A stretch of 64,000 nt of DNA from Polaromonas sp. (GTDB lineage Bacteria > Pseudomonadota > Gammaproteobacteria > Burkholderiales > Burkholderiaceae_C), in the NCBI RefSeq assembly GCF_012927455.1, contig NZ_JABBPE010000002.1, positions 310,001 through 374,000 on the forward strand, read 5' to 3'. The notes below the pieces were generated by a model that ran no database searches, was not told where the DNA came from, and was given only the letters and a program-made list of their open reading frames with translations. The translations under genes and the position numbers were made by a program. This document shows positions 27,509-37,387 of the stretch, in pieces; position 1 is the first letter of the stretch, and every line of letters starts with the position of its first letter.

Positions 27509-29029
27509 ATGCAATTAAGTTACAAAATCGTTGGAATAGTTGGCACCGGTGCCATGGGCCGCGGTATCTCACAGATTGCGGCGCAAGCGGGAAGCCTCGT
27601 CAAGCTCATGGATGCGAAAGCGGGCGCGGCGGAAAAAGCCCGTGATGCCATCTGTGCCCAATGGGACAAACTGGTTGAAAAAGATCGCCTGCAAGCCAGC
27701 GTGGCCAACGGCTACAAAGCCCGGCTAGTGCTGGCAAGCACGCTAACCGAACTGGCGGACTGCGATCTGATCATTGAGGCAATCGTCGAGCGGCTGGATG
27801 CCAAGCAAACCTTGTTCGTCGAATTGGAGGCACTTGTGCCCGCACACATGGTGCTGGCGAGCAATACGTCGTCGCTGTCCGTGACGGCGATCGCGGCGGC
27901 ACTGAAGCATCCTGAGCGCCTGGCGGGCTATCACTTCTTCAACCCCGTTCCGCTGATGAAGGTGGTCGAAGTCATTGCTGGTCTAAAAACCAGTGCGGCC
28001 GTCTGCAGCACGCTGTCCAGCTACGCCCGGCAGATGGGCCACACGCCGGTGCAGGCGCAAGACACGCCCGGCTTCATCGTCAACCACGCCGGGCGCGGCT
28101 ACGGCACCGAAGCGCTGCGCATCGTCAGCGAAGGCATCGCCGATTTCGCCACCATAGACCGTATCCTGCGCGATCAGGCCGGCTTCAAGCTCGGCCCTTT
28201 CGAATTGATGGATCTGACCGCTCTGGATGTTTCGCACCCGGTCATGGAGTCCATTTACCACCAGTATTACGAAGAGGCCCGCTACCGTCCGAGCGTGATT
28301 ACCGCCCAGCGACTGGCAGGCGGCATGCTCGGACGTAAAACCGGTCAAGGTTTTTACCGCTATGAAGGCGGCGTAGCGCAAACGCCGCCAGAAGCCCTCG
28401 TTCCCGAGCTTGCCGAATTGCCCCCCGTTTGGGTCTCACCCCGAGCCTCCCGACGTCCGGAATTGCTGCAATTGCTGAAAGACCTGGGGGCAAAAATTGA
28501 ATCCGGCCCATCGGCCTCACTGCTGGCTTTGCAGCTGGTGGCACCGCTGGGTTTTGACATCACGACAGTCGCCGTGGTGGAGCGGCTGGACCCGACGCGC
28601 ACCGTGGGCATAGACATGCTAATTGATGACGCCGCCACCCGGCGACGGGTGCTGGCGACCAACCCGGCCACCCGCACCGACATGCGCGACGCTGCCCATG
28701 CGCTGTTCTCCCGCGACGGCAAAGCCGTCAGCGTGATCCGGGACAGCGGCGGCTTTGTCACGCAGCGCGTCGTCGCCTCCATCGTCAACATTGCCAGCGA
28801 CATCTGCCAGCAAGGCATATGCAGCCCGAAAGACCTGGAAACCGCCGTCACGCTCGGGCTGGGTTATCCGATAGGTCCACTGGCCATGGGCGACCGCTAC
28901 GGCCCCACCAACGTGCTGGAAGTTCTGTTCAACATGCAAACCGTATATGGCGACCAGCGCTACCGCCCTTCCCCCTGGCTGCGACGGCGCGGCGCCATTG
29001 GCCTGAGCTTGATGCACGAGGAGAACTGA
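27509..29029 (+). CDS. 3-hydroxyacyl-CoA dehydrogenase, PaaH-like
   Basis: A 506-residue NAD-dependent enzyme. The N-terminal Rossmann fold has GIVGTGAMGRGISQIAA (about 9-25). The catalytic HxFNPVPLMKVVEV segment is at about 143-157, and two C-terminal 3HCDH domains follow (DTPGFIVNHAGRGYG, about 186-200, and RDSGGFVTQRVVASIVN, about 410-426). This two-domain-tail form resembles PaaH/PaaC of phenylacetate degradation rather than FadB. The next gene, a crotonase, starts immediately after it. Substrate not determinable. Confidence 0.9.
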   Translation: MQLSYKIVGIVGTGAMGRGISQIAAQAGSLVKLMDAKAGAAEKARDAICAQWDKLVEKDRLQASVANGYKARLVLASTLTELADCDLIIEAIVERLDAKQTLFVELEALVPAHMVLASNTSSLSVTAIAAALKHPERLAGYHFFNPVPLMKVVEVIAGLKTSAAVCSTLSSYARQMGHTPVQAQDTPGFIVNHAGRGYGTEALRIVSEGIADFATIDRILRDQAGFKLGPFELMDLTALDVSHPVMESIYHQYYEEARYRPSVITAQRLAGGMLGRKTGQGFYRYEGGVAQTPPEALVPELAELPPVWVSPRASRRPELLQLLKDLGAKIESGPSASLLALQLVAPLGFDITTVAVVERLDPTRTVGIDMLIDDAATRRRVLATNPATRTDMRDAAHALFSRDGKAVSVIRDSGGFVTQRVVASIVNIASDICQQGICSPKDLETAVTLGLGYPIGPLAMGDRYGPTNVLEVLFNMQTVYGDQRYRPSPWLRRRGAIGLSLMHEEN

Positions 29030-29030
29030 C

Positions 29031-29810
29031 ATGATCGGCGCGCTGAAAAGTACCAGCGAGGGCGGTACCCTCATCCTCACGCTGAGCAATCCCGAGTTCA
29101 AAAATGCCCTGGGGCCCCAGATATACGCGGCAGGCGTTGAAGCGCTCAATGCTGCTGAAAACAATCCGGATATCCGCAGCGTCGTGATCACCGGTGAAGG
29201 CGCGCTTTTTTGCGCCGGCGGCAACTTGCAGCGCCTGCAAGCCAACCGGCGAGAGCCCCCCGAGGTACAAGCCGAAAGCATAGACGGCCTGCACAACTGG
29301 ATAGACTCCATCCGCACTTACCCCAAGCCAGTGATAGCCGCAGTCGAAGGTGCGGCCGCCGGTGCCGGTTTTTCGCTGGCGCTGGCCTGTGATTTTGTAG
29401 TCGCCGCTGACAACGCCGTGTTTGTGATGTCTTACAGCACGGTGGCGCTGTCGCCAGACGGCGGCGCCAGCTGGAGCCTGACGCGTGCCTTGCCGCGGGC
29501 GCTGGCCAGCGAACTGCTCATGTGCGGCGAACGCATCAGCGCCCAGCGGCTGCATGAGCTGGGACTGGTCAACCGCGTGACGGCCGCCGGAGATGCGCTC
29601 GCCCAAGCCCTGCAATTGGCCGGGGAGCTCAACGCACGCGCGCCCAACGTGCTGGCCAGCCTGAAGGAGCTCATGAACGAGGCCTCAGTCAACACGCTAG
29701 GCCAGCAGCTTGCCAGTGAACGCGATCATTTTGTGCGCAATCTGCACCATTCCAATGCCGGCGAGGGCATTGACGCATTTTTGCAAAAGCGCACGCCGCA
29801 GTACCGCTAA
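29031..29810 (+). CDS. Crotonase-family enzyme (enoyl-CoA hydratase/isomerase, PaaG-like)
   Basis: A 259-residue enzyme starting 2 bases after the preceding dehydrogenase. The oxyanion-hole segments are LFCAGGNLQRL (about 61-71) and AAVEGAAAGAGFSLALACDF (about 103-122). The acidic site reads SPDGGASWSLTRALP, with Asp-Gly-Gly as in PaaG-type isomerases rather than the Glu of classical hydratases. With its neighbour it could perform two steps of a beta-oxidation-like pathway. Exact reaction is inference. Confidence 0.87.
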   Translation: MIGALKSTSEGGTLILTLSNPEFKNALGPQIYAAGVEALNAAENNPDIRSVVITGEGALFCAGGNLQRLQANRREPPEVQAESIDGLHNWIDSIRTYPKPVIAAVEGAAAGAGFSLALACDFVVAADNAVFVMSYSTVALSPDGGASWSLTRALPRALASELLMCGERISAQRLHELGLVNRVTAAGDALAQALQLAGELNARAPNVLASLKELMNEASVNTLGQQLASERDHFVRNLHHSNAGEGIDAFLQKRTPQYR

Positions 29811-29949
29811 GGTGCATCACCACCGAAGCCGTACAAGAGCTTCCCGCCGCCAAGCGACTCATGTGCAAAGCCTATGCGACAGCCCTATGGCGCGGGACCC
29901 GTCCCTCACGCGACAATCAAGACTTTGTTAGTCACTCAGAAGACAGCCC

Positions 29950-30675
29950 ATGGACGATCCTATTCTTACGATAGATGAGCGAGAGGCCATCAACGGCGGC
30001 CGCTGGTTTTCATCCCTGTCACCATCCCTGAGACACGACATACTGCGATGCGCTTTCGTCAAACGCTGCAAAGACGGCCAACTCATTTCCGCGCGCGGCG
30101 ATCCGCCGGAAGAATGGATTGCCTGCGCCAAGGGCGCGGTGCGCGTCAGTTCCACGTCGATTTCTGGCAAACAGATCACTCTGACGTACGTCGAGCCCGG
30201 GATCTGGTTTGGCGATGTGGCCATTTTCGATGGCGACCGGCGCACCCACGATGCCTATGCCCACGGCGAAACCACCATCCTGTGTGTTGCCAAAGCCGAC
30301 TTCCGAAAGATCCTGGCGTCGCATGTCGAGCTGTACGAAGCCATGCTTCGCCTGCACGCACGCCGCATTCGTCAGCTTTATGGCCTGGTGGAAGACCTCA
30401 ACACCTTGCCGCTGCGGGCCCGACTGGCCAAACAATTGCTGCACCTGGTGCGCAGCTACGGCGTGCCATGTCTGGCCGACGGACACGAGGTGCGGATCGG
30501 CCTGCAACTGGCGCAGGAAGAGCTGGCCCAGCTGCTGGGTGCCTCGCGCCAACGCGTCAACCAGGAACTCAAATCGATGGAGCGCGAGGGCGCCATCCGT
30601 ATCGAGCCGGGTGGCCTGGTGGTGCGCAGCCGCGAAACCCTGATGCGCATTGCTGAAGCCGAAATCGACAAATAA
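29950..30675 (+). CDS. Crp/Fnr-family transcriptional regulator
   Basis: A 241-residue regulator. A cyclic-nucleotide-type beta-barrel (about 25-140) includes GAVRVSSTSISGKQITLTYV and GIWFGDVAIFDGD. A dimerisation helix follows, then a helix-turn-helix LAQEELAQLLGASRQRVNQEL (about 193-213). There is no N-terminal cysteine cluster of the FNR type, so it should not sense oxygen through an iron-sulfur cluster. It lies between two pairs of CoA-catabolic genes and probably controls them. Confidence 0.9.
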   Translation: MDDPILTIDEREAINGGRWFSSLSPSLRHDILRCAFVKRCKDGQLISARGDPPEEWIACAKGAVRVSSTSISGKQITLTYVEPGIWFGDVAIFDGDRRTHDAYAHGETTILCVAKADFRKILASHVELYEAMLRLHARRIRQLYGLVEDLNTLPLRARLAKQLLHLVRSYGVPCLADGHEVRIGLQLAQEELAQLLGASRQRVNQELKSMEREGAIRIEPGGLVVRSRETLMRIAEAEIDK

Positions 30676-30688
30676 CCCCCCACAGATC

Positions 30689-31780
30689 ATGAGCAACTTT
30701 GACCATTTTTTAGGAACGCAGTCCGTCCCCGGCGCGCAGGCGGTGGACATGCAAGCCCTCAGCGCCTACCTGAGCGAACATCTGGACGGCTTCAAAGGCC
30801 CGCTGACAGCCGAAATTTTCAAGGGCGGGCAGTCCAATCCCACCTACAAACTCCTCACCCCTAGCGCGTCTTACGTGATGCGCGCGAAACCCGGTCCGGT
30901 CGCCAGGCTGCTGCCGTCCGCCCATGCGGTGGAGCGTGAATTCAAGGTCATGCGGGGCCTGCAAGGCACCGATGTGCCGGTTCCCAAAATGCATTGCCTT
31001 TGCGAAGACGAGGCGGTGATTGGGCGGGCTTTTTATGTGATGGAGTTTGTTGAAGGCCGGGTGCTCTGGGACCAGTCCCTGCCCGGCATGACGAATGCCC
31101 AGCGTGGCGACATCTATGACGAGATGAATCGCGTGATCGCCGCCCTGCACAAGGTAAAGTTTGCCGAACGCGGCCTGGCCGACTACGGCAAGCCAGGCAA
31201 CTACTTTGAGCGCCAGATTGGCCGCTGGAGCAAGCAGTACAACGCCTCCATCACCCAACCCATCCCCGAGATGGACAGCCTGATGCAATGGTTGCCCGCC
31301 AACATCCCGGCCAGTGCACGCGACGCCAGCCAGGTGTCCATCGTGCACGGCGACTTCCGGCTCGACAACCTGCTGTTTCACGCCAGCGAGCCGCGCGTGC
31401 TCGCTGTGCTGGACTGGGAGTTGTCCACGCTGGGCCATCCGCTGGCCGACTTCAGCTACCACTGCATGGCCTGGCATATTCCACCCGGAACGTTTCGCGG
31501 AATTGGCGGGCTCGATGTCGCCAGTCTGGGCATTCCCACCGAGGCCGAGTACATCCGCCGCTATTGCGAACGCACCGGCCTGACGACACCCGAAGCGCTG
31601 CGGGCCGACTGGAATTTTTACCTGGCCTACAACCTGTTTCGCCTCGCCGCAATTTTGCAAGGCATTGCCAAACGGGTAGAGGCCGGAACCGCATCGAGTG
31701 CCCAGGCCGTCAGTTCGGCCGCCGGCGCGCCGCTGCTGGCCAAAATGGCCTGGGACTTTGCGCTTAAACCCCCAGCCTGA
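30689..31780 (+). CDS. APH-family kinase, ACAD10/11 kinase-domain type
   Basis: A 363-residue kinase. The start at 30689 is 13 bases after the regulator's stop. Key segments: [12 protein letters not shown] (about 43-54), SYVMRAKP (about 59-66), the catalytic loop [14 protein letters not shown] (about 215-228) and the metal site [18 protein letters not shown] (about 238-255). These match the kinase part of eukaryotic ACAD10/ACAD11 and the bacterial LvaA type. Those enzymes phosphorylate 4-hydroxyacyl-CoA so that a dehydrogenase-like partner can remove the phosphate. The adjacent acyl-CoA dehydrogenase fits that partner. The substrate here is inferred. Confidence 0.82.
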   Translation: MSNFDHFLGTQSVPGAQAVDMQALSAYLSEHLDGFKGPLTAEIFKGGQSNPTYKLLTPSASYVMRAKPGPVARLLPSAHAVEREFKVMRGLQGTDVPVPKMHCLCEDEAVIGRAFYVMEFVEGRVLWDQSLPGMTNAQRGDIYDEMNRVIAALHKVKFAERGLADYGKPGNYFERQIGRWSKQYNASITQPIPEMDSLMQWLPANIPASARDASQVSIVHGDFRLDNLLFHASEPRVLAVLDWELSTLGHPLADFSYHCMAWHIPPGTFRGIGGLDVASLGIPTEAEYIRRYCERTGLTTPEALRADWNFYLAYNLFRLAAILQGIAKRVEAGTASSAQAVSSAAGAPLLAKMAWDFALKPPA

Positions 31781-31830
31781 CCCCTCTTCTCTCGCCCCCT
31801 CTTCTTTTTTCACACACCCCAGGAGATTTC

Positions 31831-33066
<1,236 letters not shown>

Positions 33067-33116
33067 AGGCTGCTGGCACAAGACTGCCGACGCGCCAGCT
33101 GAGATATCTCGGGCTG

Positions 33117-33169
33117 CTAGTGATATAAAATAGATAGCTGCTTGCGCCCGCCCTGTATGGGCTAGCGGC
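33117..33169 (-). repeat. Family-1 interspersed repeat, copy 5 (intergenic)
   Basis: Reads ATAAAATAGATAGCTGCTTG followed by CGCCCGCCCTGTATGGGCTA GCGGC. It lies in the short gap between the acyl-CoA dehydrogenase and the convergent hypothetical gene, with eight Ts just beyond it. Confidence 0.86.
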
Positions 33170-33178
33170 TTTTTTTTC

Positions 33179-33865
33179 TTAATCGCAGACAATATCGGTG
33201 GAACGATCGGCCAGCGCCAACTTGCAAGCGGCATGGAAGATCAGGGTCGCATGCTGCAGCATGGGCAAATCGCCCGGCGTATATTGCATGCGCAGGTAGG
33301 CCTTGCCGCGCAGCAGCATCAAGATAAAAGGCAGCTTTGCGTCTGCGCCCGGTTCCGGCCATGACAAAAGCAGGCCAGCCAGATCGAGGTCAAGCCAGCC
33401 CACGGCATGGCTGCGCTGATTAGCCAACACCGCATAGCGATCCCAGAAGGCCTCGGGCAGACCGTTCCAGCCCACTTCCGGGTACAAAGCGAGCCAGCGC
33501 ATTTCCTCGGTAAGGCTTGGGTCGGCCGTGGTCTGAACGGTGTCGGTGTAGATACCGTAAGCCCGCTTTTCCAGCATTTCCTTCAGCGGACGGCTCATGA
33601 TCAGCACCGATGCTCCGCGATCGAGCTTGAGTTCAGCTCGGGCTCGCAGTTCTTCGCCCAAGAGGTAGTCGCGCGACGAGCGGCCGCATTCCAGTCGCCA
33701 CGGTTTGTTGTCGACCATGCCAGTCAGGGAGAAGCCTTGGCCCTCCCCCGCTGCAGCAAAGGAAAAGCCCTGAGCATCGGCCCATGAGGACACGGCATCG
33801 GCCTGGGCCGGGTTCTGTCCAGCTGCTTTAGCGTTTACAGAAAACTTTTTAAGCCGCTCAAACAT
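33179..33865 (-). CDS. Hypothetical protein, unrecognised
   Basis: A 228-residue, probably cytoplasmic protein without signal peptide or membrane helix. Notable segments are WRLECGRSSRDYLLGEELRA (about 55-74) and MRWLALYPEVGWNGLPEAFW (about 120-139). Composition and codon use match the neighbours, so it is probably a genuine vertically inherited gene. It is convergent with the acyl-CoA dehydrogenase and divergent from the glutathione transferase. No function can be given. Confidence 0.65.
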   Translation of the reverse strand: MFERLKKFSVNAKAAGQNPAQADAVSSWADAQGFSFAAAGEGQGFSLTGMVDNKPWRLECGRSSRDYLLGEELRARAELKLDRGASVLIMSRPLKEMLEKRAYGIYTDTVQTTADPSLTEEMRWLALYPEVGWNGLPEAFWDRYAVLANQRSHAVGWLDLDLAGLLLSWPEPGADAKLPFILMLLRGKAYLRMQYTPGDLPMLQHATLIFHAACKLALADRSTDIVCD

Positions 33866-33934
33866 CGTTCCTGCTTCTCTCTTAAAGTCCGTGAAACTTC
33901 ATCGTAGCGGTAATCGAATCCAAAGGAAACAACT

Positions 33935-34639
33935 GTGATCAAGGTTTATTCATGGCCCACACCCAATGGGCACAAAGTGCATGTCATGCTAGAGGAATGT
34001 GGCTTGCGGCTGGGCCGCGACTGGGAGGCTATTCCGGTCAATATCGGCGCTGGCGACCAGTTCAAAGCCGATTTTCTGGCCATCAGTCCTAACAACAAGA
34101 TTCCCGCCCTGATAGACCCGAACGGCCCGGACGGCAAACCGATTGCCCTGTTTGAATCAGGCGCCATCCTGCTTTACCTGGCAGCCAAAACCGGCAAACT
34201 GCTGCCGAAAACCGACAGGCTTAAATTTCAGGTGCTGCAATGGCTGATGTTCCAGATGGGTGGAGTCGGCCCCATGCTTGGACAGGCGCACCACTTTCGG
34301 CAGTACGCGCCAAACAAACTAGAGTATGCGATCAACCGTTACAGCAACGAAGCCAAACGGCTTTACGGCGTGATGGACAAGCAGTTGGCCAGCAGCAAAT
34401 TCATCGCCTGCAACCAGTACACCATCGCTGACATCGCCATCTTTCCGTGGCTGCGCAACTGGGAAAACCAGGGCATAGACTGGGCCGACTACCCGCAACT
34501 GAAAAAGTGGTTTGACCTGGTTGGTGCCCGCCCGGCGGTACAGCGCGGCGTGCAGGTGCTGGCAGACCTGCGCCGCCCCATCACAGGCGACAAAGAGCGC
34601 GAAATCCTGTTTGGCAGCACGCAGTACCAAAAACGCTGA
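33935..34639 (+). CDS. Glutathione S-transferase family protein
   Basis: A 234-residue protein starting at GTG with AAAGGA upstream. The thioredoxin-like domain (about 1-85) starts IKVYSWPTPNGHKVHVMLEE and includes NNKIPALIDPNGPDG with the cis-Pro and LFESGAILLYLA. The helical domain includes YTIADIAIFPWLRNW (about 161-175). It resembles the YfcG/YghU type, which acts on disulfides and peroxides. Substrate unknown. Confidence 0.9.
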   Translation: MIKVYSWPTPNGHKVHVMLEECGLRLGRDWEAIPVNIGAGDQFKADFLAISPNNKIPALIDPNGPDGKPIALFESGAILLYLAAKTGKLLPKTDRLKFQVLQWLMFQMGGVGPMLGQAHHFRQYAPNKLEYAINRYSNEAKRLYGVMDKQLASSKFIACNQYTIADIAIFPWLRNWENQGIDWADYPQLKKWFDLVGARPAVQRGVQVLADLRRPITGDKEREILFGSTQYQKR

Positions 34640-34658
34640 AATTCAGAACAAATAAGGC

Positions 34659-34705
34659 AGTAGCCCATAAGGGACGGGCGAATACAGCTATCATAATAGT
34701 AGCAA
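34659..34705 (+). repeat. Family-1 interspersed repeat, copy 6 (intergenic)
   Basis: AGTAGCCCATAAGGGACGGG CGAATACAGCTATCATAATAG TAGC. It lies between the glutathione transferase gene and the tRNA genes. Confidence 0.86.
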
Positions 34706-34865
34706 AATAAGCGAAATCCCGGTATCACGATCAACCTAACTTTTTTCGGCGAAGCCCTTGCCGCTGCGCTACAACAAAGTGCCAGTAGTCCAGCCGCCAC
34801 CAAACCGGTCATGCGGGTACACATGCAAGTCCTGAGGAATTTTTAGAGGGTGTCAGGAGGCTAAA

Positions 34866-34942
<77 letters not shown>

Positions 34943-34959
34943 AAAACGAAGGCGGATAT

Positions 34960-34988
34960 AAAAAAAGCCCACAAAGTGAGCTTTTTTT
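34960..34988 (-). terminator. Terminator between the two tRNA genes
   Basis: AAAAAAAGC pairs with GCTTTTTTT and CAC with GTG around AAA, with one mismatch. It would end the tRNA-Pro transcript, so the two tRNAs may be separately expressed. Confidence 0.75.
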
Positions 34989-34999
34989 AATCGAATTCT

Positions 35000-35076
35000 T
35001 GGTCGGAGTACAAGGATTCGAACCTTGGACCCCCTGGTCCCAAACCAGGTGCGCTACCAGACTGCGCCACACTCCG
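35000..35076 (-). tRNA. tRNA-Pro (anticodon TGG)
   Basis: On the minus strand a 77-base cloverleaf begins CGGAGTGTGGCGCAG. The anticodon arm CCTGG-TTTGGGA-CCAGG shows TGG. The T arm has GGTTCGAATCC and CCA is encoded. Confidence 0.97.
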
Positions 35077-35281
35077 ACAAGAAATGAATTATAGCGTGTA
35101 CGGACTCCAAACCCGGCGCGCGGCTCCATTTTTTTGCGTTGCCTGCCAACGTCAGCTTTGCTTGAGTCCGGCGCCGGTCAGAAAACCGGCTCTTGGCCAC
35201 CTTTCAGTGACAGCGGTAGCCCCAACAAAATGGGCAGACTGGCAGACGGTCTCACAATGGAGAAATAAACAGGAGACTCAA

Positions 35282-35671
35282 ATGACCGTGAAGATCGTCA
35301 GGCTGGGAGAGGCGCGCAGCACCGATGAGGGCTTGCGCATTGGTACGGTGCGCCGACCACCGCGCGGTGTGCCCAAGGCGGCGTTTGCGTCGCAGGACTG
35401 GTACGACGTCTGGTATCCCAACCTGGCACCGAGCCTGGAGACCATGAAGCTGGGGCAGACGATCGAATCGGACAAGGACTGGGCCTTGTTCAGCAAAAAA
35501 TACCGCGCGGAAACGAATCAGCCCGATGCCAGCCGAAGCCTGGATCTGCTGGCGGCGCTGTCGCACCAGACCAATTTCGCGGTCGGCTGTTACTGCGACA
35601 ACGAAGCACGCTGCCACCGTTCGCTGCTGCGCGAACTGCTCAGTGAACGCGGCGCATTCATCGCCGGCTAG
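35282..35671 (+). CDS. DUF488 family protein
   Basis: A 129-residue protein; the start at 35282 has AGGAG eight bases upstream, while the longer frame covers tRNA-flanking sequence. Family segments are RLGEARSTDEGLRIGTVRRPPRGV (N-terminal), YDVWYPNLAPS, and near the C-terminus CYCDNEARCHRSLLRELL with its two conserved cysteines. DUF488 proteins are small cytoplasmic proteins of unknown function. It is convergent with boxB across a strong hairpin. Confidence 0.85.
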   Translation: MTVKIVRLGEARSTDEGLRIGTVRRPPRGVPKAAFASQDWYDVWYPNLAPSLETMKLGQTIESDKDWALFSKKYRAETNQPDASRSLDLLAALSHQTNFAVGCYCDNEARCHRSLLRELLSERGAFIAG

Positions 35672-35731
35672 GTTTCACCGCCCGTCCGTCCCGAGCAAGC
35701 GACGGCCCCCGAGGGTCTGGAGCCTGCTGCT

Positions 35732-35755
35732 CCGAACCTGCTTGAGCAGGTTCGG
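35732..35755. terminator. Hairpin between DUF488 gene and boxB
   Basis: CCGAACCTGC pairs exactly with GCAGGTTCGG around TTGA. It lies between two convergent genes. No T tract follows, so it may be bidirectional or Rho-assisted. Confidence 0.55.
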
Positions 35756-35844
35756 ACGGGCGACAAAGGCAAAGCGTCTGGCGAGCCGCGGCCTGCAAGG
35801 CCTCAAAAGCTACACGCAGTAAGCGACCGTTGGGGGCGATATTC

Positions 35845-37269
35845 TCAAAGCTTGACGTATTCGTACTCAATCGGATTGGCGTTGATGCCACGGTCCGGCG
35901 GTGCAATCCAGCCGGCCATCTTGCCCGGCTCGGTAACGCGCTGCATCAGGCTGTGAATGAAGCTTTTGTCGGCGTCGGTCGGCAGCCAGGCGTCCTTATT
36001 CGCTTCAAACTCTGCCGCGCTGATGGGCTGGCCCTGCGGGTTGGTGCAGGCGGTTGCCCAGGCGCCGACGCTACGGCGAAAACGCGTGTTGGGCAAGCTC
36101 AGTTCAAAATTAATACCGGCCCGCTTGATGCCCATGTTCCAGCGCGTCACGCCGACATTGCAATCCTTCACGTATTCCAGCCGGGTGATTTCGTTCATGC
36201 CGTTACGCGTTGAAATGGTTTCATTCCTCAGTCCTCCCTTGCCGTCAGGCACCTGGATGCTCATTTCGGTATCGAGCTCGACATGGTCGGCAAACTTCGC
36301 TTCGTCGGGCCGGCCCTTGATGCCGTTGCTGAAGTAGTTGGCGGCGTTGCTTGATGACTCCGAGCCGAACAGGTCTAGCGACGAGGTGAACCAGTAGTTC
36401 ATGAATTTCTGGATGGTCGGCAAATCAATCACACCGGCCTGACGCAGCATGGCGACGTCATCGGTCTGCAGTTCCTTCATCACTTCCAGCGTCCGTTTAA
36501 TGACGCGGCCGATACCGGTCTCGCCGACAAACATGTGGTGCGCTTCCTCGGTGAGCATAAAACGCGTGGTGCGCGCCAGCGGGTCAAACGCCGACTCGGC
36601 AAAGCTTTTGAGCTGGAACTTGCCGTCCCGGTCGGTGAAGTAGGTGAACATGAAAAAGCTCAGCCAGTTGTCCATGGGTTCGTTAAACGTCCCCAGAATG
36701 CGCGGCTTGTCGGCATCGCCGCTGTGGCGCATCAAAAGTTCCTCGGCTTCCTCGCGGCCATCCCGGCCAAAGTGCGCGTGCAGCAGATACACCATGGCCC
36801 AGAGGTGGCGGCCTTCTTCCACGTTGACCTGAAACAGGTTGCGCAGGTCGTACAGCGAGGGCGCGGTATGGCCGAGCAGGCGTTGCTGCTCAACCGATGC
36901 CGGCTCGGTGTCGCCCTGCGTGACGATGAGCCGGCGAAAAGCGCTGCGGTATTCACCCGGGACCTCTTGCCAGACGTCCTGGCCCTTGTGGTCGCCAAAG
37001 CCGATCTTGCGGCCCGCTTCCTTGTCGGCCATAAAAATGCCCCAGCGGTAGTCGGGCATGGGCGTGTAGCCATAGCTGGCCCAGCCCGACGCATCGACGC
37101 CGACGGCGGTACGCAGAAAAACGTCGTTGGCCTTGAAGTCGCTGGGACCCATTTCGTCCCACCAGTTCAAAAAGGCCGGTTGCCAGTGCTCAAGCGCGCG
37201 TTGCAACTGTCGGTTTTCACCGAGCTGGACGTTGTTGGGGATCAGGGCTTGCAGGTCAATGTTGGACAT
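35845..37269 (-). CDS. boxB: Benzoyl-CoA 2,3-epoxidase oxygenase component BoxB
   Basis: A 474-residue di-iron oxygenase that epoxidises benzoyl-CoA in the aerobic box pathway. The start at 37269 has AAGGAAG upstream; the longer frame is unlike BoxB. Di-iron ligands are supplied by EEGRHLWAMVYLLHAHFG (about 150-167) and TEEAHHMFVGETG (about 239-251), both with the E..H pattern. It is the third gene of boxR-boxC-boxB. The reductase gene boxA, which normally supplies electrons, is not next to it or elsewhere in the window. Confidence 0.95.
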   Translation of the reverse strand: MSNIDLQALIPNNVQLGENRQLQRALEHWQPAFLNWWDEMGPSDFKANDVFLRTAVGVDASGWASYGYTPMPDYRWGIFMADKEAGRKIGFGDHKGQDVWQEVPGEYRSAFRRLIVTQGDTEPASVEQQRLLGHTAPSLYDLRNLFQVNVEEGRHLWAMVYLLHAHFGRDGREEAEELLMRHSGDADKPRILGTFNEPMDNWLSFFMFTYFTDRDGKFQLKSFAESAFDPLARTTRFMLTEEAHHMFVGETGIGRVIKRTLEVMKELQTDDVAMLRQAGVIDLPTIQKFMNYWFTSSLDLFGSESSSNAANYFSNGIKGRPDEAKFADHVELDTEMSIQVPDGKGGLRNETISTRNGMNEITRLEYVKDCNVGVTRWNMGIKRAGINFELSLPNTRFRRSVGAWATACTNPQGQPISAAEFEANKDAWLPTDADKSFIHSLMQRVTEPGKMAGWIAPPDRGINANPIEYEYVKL

Positions 37270-37387
37270 AGAACTTCCTTTGTTAGATGAGAAAGAAGGC
37301 AATTTTTCGACGGGCCGCCCCTAGAAAAAATAGCCCCTTCTTCTTGTGCAAGGGGCAGCGTATTACGTGCAGCGAAAAGCGTGGGGG